A DNA stretch of 64,000 bases. It comes from Galaxea fascicularis. Taxonomy: Eukaryota; Cnidaria; Anthozoa; Scleractinia; Euphylliidae. Every line of letters starts with the position of its first letter. Positions within the stretch are counted from its first letter, which is position 1. Below, piece after piece: positions 35,491-47,400 of the stretch. The DNA lies in assembly GCA_948470475.1 (NCBI GenBank), contig OX419336.1:39525920-39589919 (forward strand), given 5' to 3'. The translations under genes were made by a program, and so were the position numbers. The notes beneath the pieces were generated by a model. That model was not told the origin of the DNA, did not search any database, and worked only from the letters and a program-made list of their open reading frames with translations.

Positions 35491-38400
35491 GTATACCCTT
35501 TACTGAAGGTGTATTTTTTTTTTAATTTGTTGTATCATCTTGCAAATTCAACTAAACGTTCATCCTATCTTTTTGTTTTTCACTTGGTCACTTAAGTCCA
35601 AACTTTATTTCAGGCTTCGTTCTGTTTTATGTTTAAGTATCTTATTCACCTCTCCTTTTTGTATGACCAGGCAAAGCAAGGAGGAGGGGCCTTTCAACCT
35701 ACACAGTTACTCCAGAGAGTTTACTGCTCTGTCACAATGGCAGGGTCAAGTTTTCACTGCATACAGGTGATCTTTTCTCAGAGGTTTTGTTAGCTAGTTT
35801 ACAGCTTTTTCTATTTTGCTTTTTTTTTAGTTACATGTATGTGAAAATTTATTATGTGTAAAATACTTATTGTGCATTTACACTGTATGGTGTTTGTCTC
35901 TAAATTGATTAGAACAGTTATTTATTACTGAGTATCCTAGTTGTACCATGCTCTAGAGGTTTTTCATGTTGTTGCGTGGTTGTTAGTGATGCCACATTCT
36001 CCAACCTATGCTGTTCAAAGTTTGCAAGTAACATGCATGGGAACAGGGATTCAAAATACTGAATGTTTCCTACAGTTGGTTCATGTACATGTATGTCTTG
36101 ATCATGAATGGCTGTTTGAACTTAATTAGTTTATTTTCAGCTTCATCAAGGAATCGCTCTTTTACTGCTCCTGAAATGTACTCCAAACACAGTAAACCTA
36201 TAGGAAGTGAGGGAACCCTTGAGAAGGTAATATCACCAGTGTGTCTTTTAGGCCTTATTCAGACTAGATGCCTGTGCTCAGTTTTCAGGAACAGGGACTA
36301 GTCTGAACATAGCTTTTTGTTAGTGTCGTTAGTGCCTGTGCAAAAATCTGAGCACTGTGCCTTGGCATGGGCACTACCTCCAAGGGTAGTTCTCGGGCAC
36401 GATTCCTGGGCACAGGAACTTGTCTGAACATGTTTTCATATGTTCCCACATTTTTTCCCATGTTTCCCTACGATGCAGTCACCAAAATGGCGGCAATTAA
36501 TACTGTACTCAGAAAGTACTCAAAAAGATAACTGGGCACCAAGCCTTCTGCACGAGTGTGAACATCCTCGGTCCAGGGCACTGATGTGTCTGGACAGCAT
36601 CCTTTTTAGTGCCCTGGAATGGTGCTGCAGAACAGGCACTTAGTCTGAACAGGGCCTTAGTGTGTGTTAAACTCATTGCCAATAGATTAGCTTGGGGGAG
36701 GTGCCATAGGATAGGTGGAGCCATGCATGATGCAAGCTTTTTGTGCAAACACGAAAACCTTCCATGTGGGGGTGGGTATGGATTTTCTGAGGCTACACAA
36801 TCTGGGTGTCTTACACTGACTATTGCAGTCTATAAACTGAAGAATGTCTGAAATACAAACATCTTGGTGAGTGATGGACGATGATGACTTTTTCTCCCAC
36901 TTATGCTGATAGCATAAATTATTTGTGACGAAAACTTTTTACACCTCTTTTGTCTGAGTCCAGCACCCTCAGTACAAACTCTGCAGTTTTTGGATTTAAG
37001 AGTTGGTGACAGTTTGAACTTTGAACTTAGTGCCCTATTAGTATTTCTTTATTTGCCTGGTTATTTTACTCTAATATCTTGTCTTGTATTGTTACTGATG
37101 GACAGATCTGTATTTACTCTTTGGGGATGACTTTGTATCATGCTGCAGAGTTTGAAATTCCTGTTGGAAAGGTGAGTTTTAATCATAATTTTAATCATGA
37201 CTGCCAGCTCATTCTTGAACATTACCTGAATTTTCTAATAATAATTTAAAAATATATATGGTATGTGGTTATTTCAACATTAATTAATTTTCATGTTTCA
37301 AATTTATTTTTCAGCCAGTCAATTTGAGTGAGAGCTTGGAAGGTATTTTGCTCTCCATGTGTGAAGAAAGTTCTCAGTTGCGGATTTGCCTCTCAAAGGT
37401 TCTTGAGGTACTAAAAATACATGCACACTAGTAATTATGCGGAGCTCTTGGAGCTCTCGGATGCACAACCTTCCGCCATGACAGTCATGCCAACAATCTG
37501 ACAGTCACGCCAACAATTAATTAATTTGATTATTAGTAAATTGTTATTTTCTAATAAGCACAGTTTGCAGTCAGTGTGACACCTTGATTACATAATGAAA
37601 CATGATCCCTATAATTATGTCCATGACTTTTCATTTGTAGCGAGCAACAACAACAACAATCTTTATTTTAGACCTTTTTCTACTATTAGCACATTTAAAT
37701 TAATTTTAGAGATATAAAACTGGAAACGAAAAGCTAATCTATTACAATAATAAATTATTTGAAAGCATCTAGGGGCTAAATAAACTAAAGTTTTCCTGTA
37801 AGCCCCTTAGCAGATTGTGTTATTTGTTGCCTTAGTTAGTAATTAAAGGTCTTGCTCGAGGCAATAAATATTTGTTATAGCTGATGTTTCAAATTCTACA
37901 AGCTTTGACTTAATTTTCTTAAATCGGTGATTTCCTCTGGTCTTCCAGTGCCCAGATATTTTCACCAGCCAAAATGGCTAGTTAAGCACAAAAAACCACC
38001 AGCTAAATGGAATTTTTACTAGTCTGTGGCTAGTTGGCTACTGCTTGTCTTGAGCCCTGGATCTTGTTATTAACAACAAAACTTTGAACATAATTTTCAT
38101 ATAGGTTTGCCATGGACATCGTAAAAGACAACGCTTTGATGGCCTTATTGTTTCTATGGTTACTGCAGTGCTGGGAGATAATGTGCCTGATGTAAGTCAA
38201 TCTCTTTAGTTTTGATAAATAAATAACACACAGTTACGAATTAAATTTTAATGCATGTAAATCTTAACTGATTAGTAGACATCCATATCCTGGAAAATTT
38301 TCCCTGTAATCTGTCCTCCTGTTTTTGGTTTCTGGCTCTGAATACATGTACAGTAATACTTACTTAATGTGGTTATGTTTCATTCTGCTACATTTAAATT

Positions 38401-41400
38401 AATATCAGTAAATGCTGAGCAAGTGCAGTGACCAGCAAACAACTTGTGATAATTATGTAATCCCCTCTGACACAGAATGATGAAGAAGACCAAAGTTTTG
38501 ATGAAGAAACGGTGCAAATGGACCACTCTGAGTTTATGAATGGAAACGTAAGACTTTCAACATGGTCCTTGCTTTTCAAAGCCTTGGGCTTTGTTAAAAA
38601 CGTTGTTTTAAGTATTGCTTGCATTACATTTTGCTTAACTGCTGTTTTTAGTCTCCCTCAGCCAGTCTTGATTTGGTGAGTCCTCGTTGTCTTCCTTCTT
38701 CTCCACCCTCGCAAATCAGCACTCGTGCCCAGCCAACATCAGAAGAATTGGTTGGTTCTAACTATCGTCGCTCAGGCTCACCAACAGAGTTGGCTATTAT
38801 GCCTCGCCAAAACAAGCGGCCCCACATTTTAGGTTAGTCAACAAACACTATTTTCATTTTTTCCTGCAACTTGTGTTTCTTCCTCTTCTTTTGTGCTCTT
38901 GTCACAAAGCATGGGTAAGGCTTTTTATTTGGGAACCACTGTAAACAACTGTCATTCTAGTACAAGTACACGACTGTGATGTCAAGGTAAAATAACTGCA
39001 ATAAAATAGATTGGCTGCATTGATCATGCCCTGTGTGGTAGTAAATAAAGAGAAGGACAAAGAAATATTATGTAGTTCTCCCTCAGTCACTGATTTTTTT
39101 GCCCTGCTAGACAAATACAAGGATCATCTTGATCGTGTCAAAAAAGACAGGAGTCATCCAACATCATCTCCCAATTCATCAAATAACCTGGCAACTACAG
39201 ATCAATCACAGCAAGTTCCCCAAGACCAATTGGAATCTACCTTTTTCGAGAAATCGTGGCCCAGTGGACATGATCTGTCTAGACCAAGCAGCTCAGCCAC
39301 TCTCCAGAACGGCATGTCAGCAAGCTCTTTTTCAAATTCCAGGAGTTTGAGCAAATATGGGCAGAGCACACACAGTCTGTATCAGGATGGTGTGTCTTTA
39401 GAAGGCCCTGCTGAGGCACATCAAAGACCTGATTTGGTTCCAGTTACCTGTAAGTTTATGGAGATGCTTAAAATTATTTACTGTACATCAGTTAACTTAA
39501 TTGTTACAAAAGAAATTGCTACTGATTGCTACTGATTAAATATGGTAGGTAGTATTTTAAGAATGTACAGTGTACCAGATGTTCCCTCAAATATGTTTAA
39601 TCTGTGTTAGTCTTTATGCTGCCTCAGGGCTTTTAATCATATGTGTCCTTAGGCTTTACACAATGTCCCAGCCAGCAGCAACTTTCTCATGTTGTAGTCC
39701 CACTGTAGCATAAAAAAATTATTTATAGCTTTGACTACTGTTTTGAAACATGCAGTTGTAGTCGTTTATTTTTTTATTTATCAAGTCAGTACAAAATTGA
39801 TTCAAGCAGAATTTGAAGTCTTATAAATAGTCTCATGTGTGTTTTTCATTTTCTTCGAATCCCAGGGAATTCAACACTTCGCCGTTATGACAGTGATGCT
39901 TCAGTTACAGATACTTCCTCTATGGTGTCTGGTCCACAGTCATCTCGATTGTCCGATGGCCATTCTTCCATGGTGTCTATCACACAAGGTAGCTATGCTC
40001 CAGACTCGTACGTGACAGATGGGTATGAGAGTGAACCTTACTTGACTGCAAGCATAGGAAGTTCTGTGTCAAGGGTAGGATCTAGAGCTGGGAAAGATTC
40101 TCGTTTATCCAAGTAAGATAATCACTTTTTATGTGTTACATTTACAACTTTTGAGTTTTAAGAGTCACATGGTTTAACACCTTCGACAAATGCCCTTTGG
40201 CTTTAAAATGCGTGCTCATCATTCCATTTGAATGTGGGCCTAGTTTAACTTGTTGGAAGACAGTGCAGGAAAACTTTCATTAAGGGCATGGACAGATGGA
40301 TGGATAAGCTGACAGAAGGACTAGCACGTGTGTGATTGGCAGATTGATGCTGAGTGTGTGGGTGTCTAGGTGGATAAATAATTGACACCCTGTCAATTTA
40401 ATACAAACACAACAGTATAAAAAGTGTAAGGGGGAAGGAAATAAATGATGCTTACCCCATAAACTTCTGGTGGTTTTAAATATTCTCAACATACAATGTA
40501 TACACATTAAACTAGTATAATTAAAAAGTTTGATTTGTGAATGACAAATTAAATCGGTTACTGTTAGTTGTGGAACATTACTTAAAGTGTTTTTATTTGA
40601 TCAACACTGTATTTTTGTTTATTATCCAGTGGCCGTCCATATTCTTCAACAATGGATTTAAGGAAGCAAGTGATAAGTCAGCAGAGTTTTCCTGGGATTG
40701 ATACCGTTGATCACACACACCATGCACCACAACGTTTCCTCTCTGTACCAGATGTACATATCAGTACCAAACCTCAAAAGAGTAAGAAAACCAACAGTGG
40801 ATCAAAAACCAAATTGAGGGTGAGTTTGCTCAGGCTTTCCAAAACTAGTCACTATGAAACAAAAGCACAAGTTGTGGTTTGTGTAAAACTTTTAAAGGTA
40901 TTAAAGCTGTCACATTCATTATTGGTGACTTAATAAACTCTTCCAATTGGCAGTGTTTTTCGCTTAAACACTCTATGTCGGGCACCACACAGAAAACACA
41001 CAAAGGGTAATGGGCAAAATTCTGGTGGCAGGGAAGCGCTTAACTCTAGGGATAAGGGGACCAGGAGAGAAGCCCTCCTGGGGGGGAGACAAGATCGAGT
41101 TGTACCGGGGTTGCCACCCTGGACAGGAGTCCTGATCAGTCTCCGGGGGTGAGGCCCATAACCCCCAGTACAGGAACTAAGGGGAACCAGGAGGGGTGGC
41201 CCTCCTGGGTGGAGTACAGATCGGGTGGGACCGGGGGTCCACACCCTGGAGTGGATATTTTTTCCGGACCTGTCTCCAAGGGCTAAGCCTTACTGTGGGG
41301 TAAAGTGAAGCCAGGGGTTGCACTTCCCTGCCACTCCTTTTATTTGGAAGCCAGTCAGCAGTTTCACATGAGCATTAGTTGATGCCATCTTTTGGAATTC

Positions 41401-44400
41401 AAAGTGAGATACAGTTTGAGATTTGATTTAAAAGATATGTAAGGAACGTAAGAAATAAGCGAAGACCTAAACAAAGGTTCCAGTCAGACCAAAGGGTGGG
41501 TGGGAGGGAAAGAAAACGCTGTTGTGAATGAACCGACGTTCTAAGAGAACTGACTGGGAAAGGACAGTGTACCGCAAAAAGAGGAGCACATGTGCATGAT
41601 ACGTGTAAGCATGTGATACAGTCGAACCTCCGTTATCCGGACTCGTCGGGACCTCGGTAAATAGTCAGGATAATCGAGAGTCTGGATAATCGAAAATATG
41701 AATATTAATGAGATAGAAACGTAAACAAAAGGTATACAGCAAAGAAAACATCATCTACTTGGTAACAAAACAATTGAGCCAATCAGATATCAGCTGAACG
41801 CATTAGAATATTTCTTTGTCTCGTTGCACTTGCGAATTTTGAAAAGCGCATAGGATAATACGCTGTTTCAACAGTCTTTTGAAAGGATTATTGGGCTTTT
41901 TGCGACTTTGAGTTTTCAAGATCACAATTAATTAATATTCATGAAAAAATTGGGACCAGAGAAAAAAGTCCGGATAATCGAATAGTCCGGATAATCGAGG
42001 TCCGGATAATCGAGGTTCAACTGTACTATGAATGGAACCATTGTAGAGTCTAGTAATATATCGTGCTAAGTTACAGTGGACTTTGCCAAGGAAGAAGGAT
42101 ACATTGTAATCAAACAACTAGTTAGTGTTCATTGTTCTGTCTTGTACTTTGAACTAGTATCTCCCATTACTTAGTACGAAAGCTTATACAAATGTTGCGC
42201 GTTGTGTGACATAAGAACAGAGACATGAGTGTTGCAAGTATGTCCTAAGTGTGCTCTCATAGGGCATCATTCTCAGGTTTATTAACAACAGTTTATGCTA
42301 CCATAAACTTGAACTAGAACTTCAAAATTTTGCAGTTCTGAAACCACAAGTGATTGACATTACAGTTTGCAGTTTAGCCATTGTGTATCTGATTGGTTTT
42401 GCTTTTGCAACGAATAGACATTCCAGACATATACCTGGCACAAAGTTGAGAAGTAAGCAAGAATTGCAAAACAGTTAGAAATTGAATTGCATTACATGCA
42501 TAATGTATTATTGGTTTCACCATGCACAGCTCTGAGTTATATCTCATGCTTTGTTAACATTTTGGTTCTTGACAGACCTTCTTTGGTCCTGAGTTTGTTC
42601 AGGTGGCTGAAGATCCAAACCTGTCAGTTGTCAGCATTTCACCAGTAAGTATCTACAACAAACAGCCAAACATATAATTTACAGTGTATGTGATAAATTG
42701 TATATTAGAGAGTGTAGATCCTCTTCATTCAGATAGATGAAAATTAATTGCAGTCAAGCTTGGGTTGTAAACTGCATTAATTTGGGATAATCACATCACA
42801 GTTGTTCACAGTTATATGGTCAATTACTCAGCTTAATTCCAAATGGAAGCATTATCAAGAATGCAGTTGAACATGGCTCAGTTTTTTTGGAAAGACAGGT
42901 TTGCGCTCAGTCACTATCAGCTTTTTGTGGAGAATCTTTACCAACATCATTGGTTACAATTTGCCTCATTAGCACATATCAGGCCATTAACTATGAGCAA
43001 ATGGACACCATGAATTTAGTTTGACCTGCAACATAAACAAAGATCAATGTTTACACTGTATGTATTCAGAGCCACTTACTAGAAAGTCCGCAGGTCTCAA
43101 AGGCTAATGACTGAGATCATTTTGTTGGTAAATTTGCTGTGAACATCTTTGATTTTCAAACAGATTTTAAAGAAATGTACCTTTATTTGAGAGGGGAGGG
43201 GCTCTTAATTTTTCTTGATACTTTGCTTTTAATTTGCTTGTTTCCATGTTATTAAAAACTCAAAAACAGGGTTTGAGCTGGGGCCTCTACTTGTTTCCTG
43301 TTTTAATCACGACTGAAAGTTTTTATTGTGGGGTTTAATTTTGGGGCAAACAACAAATTTGAACAGACAAGTCATCATGGAAGCACAAGAATGTTGTAGG
43401 TTTATGCTCTGGCTCAAACCCTGCTTAAAATTTTTGGCTATACTTAAAACTTCTTTTTCCATTCTCAGAGGAAAGCTGGTTCCATTCCACAAGGCAGGAG
43501 AGTAGTGACGGTAGTGATGTTGAATGGGCAAAAGCTTCAGGTCATGATTGAGGTAATAATAATAAAAAAATAAATAATTTAAAAATAGCTGTGTTTATAG
43601 TGGAAGTGCACTTAGCTATCCAAGCTAGTTTACAGGCACTCCACTTAAATCCAAAGAAACAAATAATTCAAATAAACATAACATGATAAGAATCTCAACT
43701 GGCGGGAGGCAAACCAGTTGGCTATTTACAAGGATGACCGAGGAGTTGAACCAGGCACTTACCCAGAACAACACCAGCTAGTGGCCAGAGCGGGATTTGA
43801 ACCCGGGTCACCGCATTGAAATCCAGCGCCCTAACCACTCGGTCATCCTGCCTCCCCAAATAGCCTCATTGCCAGTAGATGTGCTTGGGGAAGGTGCCAT
43901 GGGATAGGTGGAGGCAAACATGCAGGTATCCATGGCAACCCTGAGATCAGCAACCACCTGGCACCATCACACTGATGAATCAGTGGACTCCGAGATAGTT
44001 ACCAACCCAAATACATACCACAGTCAAGAAACCAAAAAGGGTGGAAGGAGTGTGAACAGAAAAGCACAAAACTTGGACGAGAGCAAAGTAAAACACACTA
44101 AAACATAGCCACAAGACAAAACATGAAAGCCTCCTGCAATTCCCCCACATATGTGACCCTTGCGTGCATGGGCACTGCAAATGGCTGCTGACCGTATTGG
44201 CTCAAGTTTAACTTAGCGTAAATTTAATGTTCAAATAAACGAGCTTGCCTGATCTTAACACAGAACAGTTTACTTTGTCTGTTACAAAGAAATGCAAAAA
44301 ATCATATACATATTGTGTGGTTCCAGAAAATATCCATACCCCCCCCACGGAAGACATTTGATTTGTACCCCCCTCCCCCTAGGATTTTCCGTTCCAGAGG

Positions 44401-47400
44401 GGTCTTTGATGACCCCCCCTCCCCGCTGGAATTTCCAGAAGTTTTGTACTTATAAAAAAGAAAGTGAATACCAACTAAGGTACGTAAATATGATAGAATT
44501 TTATTACAACAGTGTAAACATTAAGGTTAACATTAACAAAAATATAATGCTTTGTTAAGTTTATTATCCAGCTAAACTTTTAGCTTCTTCACCATCAACT
44601 TTGCAAATTATGTTTGTGTTGTTTTTATGTAAGATTATAAGCTTAAACATGTGGGTGGCACGTCGACTGTTTCGCGTTTTTGTGCAAATGATAGTAAATA
44701 AAACAGAAACTTACAAGGTTCCTTTGTCTATACATTTTGTCAGCTTCTTCGGGTTGATTCTTATTTAAGGACCAAAAACTTCACTAACACAATACAAGCG
44801 TTAACGCAGTAGGTTTCGTGAACGTTGTCACGATGTACCAGCCAGGTAGCCAGGCCTTCTGAAGGTCGAACGAAAACGAGACAAAGCTGGAAGTCTGGGG
44901 ACGAGACTCCAGTTGAGACCGCCATTTTAAATGTTTTGAAGAAAGTAGCTTCGAGAGATTATAGTGCTAGGTAGCTCAAAGAAAAAAAGAAACATTGAAG
45001 CTAATAATGTGAACTTTATCTCAATGGCCAGGAGTACTGACTTTTGTTTCAAAACAACATATGTATGTTTTTGTGCTTCAGATCGATCGTATGTTGCTTT
45101 CAATGTTTTGTACATGGTTCATGACCCTTTGGAAAAGTAGTTCCCCACGAAAACCCCCTACCCCTCGGAAATTACTGCCCTTTAACCCCCCCTCTCCCTC
45201 GGAATTTCCAATGATCTTCCGTGGGGGGGGTATGGATATTTTCTGGAACCACACATTACTGTGAGAATCCGAAAACCACAAACACTATAAATATTTATGG
45301 AATGTTGATTGACTCCATAAATATTTCCATTGTTCGCAGTTTTCAGATTTTCACAGTAAATACATGTAGAAAATGTTTTAAACATTTTTTGTGGACACTT
45401 ACTGTACCTGCAAGATGTGGAACTACAGTTTTGTGCCTCTTGCTTCTGCAGTGTGAACATAGAATTGCATTTTCCTTTTTGTCATGACTATCCCTTAACC
45501 AAGGTTCAAATCAAGGATGATGGACAAAGGCATATTTCATTGTTATGAAGATTAATGCTTGTTTCTTTTTATTTTCTGAAATTTTCAGGCCACTGCAACC
45601 ACTCAAGTCTTGTTTGATCAAGTCATCAAGTATCTCGGATTAACAGAGACGTTCTTCTTTGGCTTGACACAGCTGCAGGGTGAGAGGAAGTATTGTGCAT
45701 GACATAACTGGTTTAAATTGCATTTACTGAAAAAATATCCTAGTTATTGCTACTTTGACGAAAACATACAGTCATGTAAGTTATTAAATGTGACCTCATT
45801 TGCGATAAGGGGGATTAAGGTGACTGGAGAAAACGGCGTTTAAACGAATGTGTTTAAACGCGTGAAAACGCTTTTTGGACGCGTTTAAACACTTTTTTAA
45901 CTCGTTTAAACGTCCAGCTCTTTTGAGCGTCAATTTTTAGTTCATGAGCCTCGCATAATTTAACCTCAGGGTGCATATTTAAGCTTACAAAAACGCGTTT
46001 GAATGCATTATTATCGAGGAAAGGAAATGATTATCACGGGAGCTAAAAAAATTGCACTCCTATTGAAAGTAACAAGTTTCTGTCTTGTCCGTATGGGTGG
46101 ATTCAGACAAAAGAACGATTTCGCCAAAACGAAGCCACCGTACACCGTATGATGAACATTTAAGAGAGAAAAGTTCAAAACTCAACGTGACAGTTACACT
46201 CTGATTTACTATTAACTCCAAAATCAAAGAAGATGTAACTCTCCACTCAGCCAGAATCAACAATAAGCTTCAAATTAACTACTTACCTTCTCTCTTTCCT
46301 CTCTAGAAGTAGTTAACCGATAATCGCTTTCGCACAGCTCGATGTATTTCGTGTGTATCAGTCTTCGTATGACATGTTTTGTCCTAATCGATTGCAGTAA
46401 ATTCACTTGAGTCAATTACTAACTTGTCACAATGTGGCATGTGTTATTACTGTGGGCTGGGCCGTGACGTCGTAATTTGTGCAAAGAATAGAAAAAATAA
46501 ACACATAATTCCGTGTTGGAAAAGCAAGAGACTGCTAGCTTCACTGAGATTTGCGTAGCATTGTAGAATGCTTTATTTGGGTACACTCTCGCGAAGAGTG
46601 CAGTTTGTCTTGGAATACGGACCCAACAAATCAAACCAAGAGTATATTTTTTCATCCACGGGTATGAATCCAAAACACACTAAACCAATAACTTTTAGTC
46701 CTTGAAAAAGCTCGGAAATTTGGGTTTTTGTCCGGAGGTCGAGGATCAGTTACCGAGAAAATCGCTTTCCAGGCAGTCAGTCGACGTTGTTTCACCGAGG
46801 ACGTTCGCAGCAAACCGGCTTTGCTTCCCGTTTGCAGGAGACTTGCAGTCGCTAATCATCGCATATCAGTGTGCCTATAAACCTTTGGAAACACCGTAAA
46901 CTCAGTTCTCCACGCAACCCCATGAAGGAAAACAGACAATCGCATTTCTTAAATATCTGACACGGGAAGTGTGTAAAAATGACGGCAACAATTGATCACG
47001 TGGCCGTCTCTGCTGTTTCTGTCGTAAGAACCTCGTAAGAGTGGTGCTTGATTTCTTGACTAGTAAGCTTATAATTATCGGGGTACCAGGATTATGTTAC
47101 TTGTTCTGTATTTTCCGAAAATAAACTGTAAACAGAAACTTTAATTTAGCGAGACAGCTCGACTATTTCATGGGAGGTCATTTTATTGAAACCAGGCATA
47201 TACACAATACATGTAAACTGGCATAAAAAAAGTTAGGTTGAGTAATAAATGAGTAACGCTAGCTTGCTCTGAAAAGAAACCCTACAGCTTGGTCCAGCTC
47301 TCCATTGCTCATTATATAATTATATTATAATATATATTTGCTGTATAATTTCGAACAGAAAATGTGACGAATTGACAAAATGTTCCGTTCCACTCAGTCA

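Noticed and set aside
39011..39110. Upstream extension of exon 9
   Set aside because: The frame is open, but the pyrimidine-rich acceptor at 39110 and the phase of exon 8 place the exon start at 39111.
43790..43858. tRNA-Ser/Leu gene on the minus strand
   Set aside because: Good A and B boxes, but it continues into the SINE body shared with 2570-2815.
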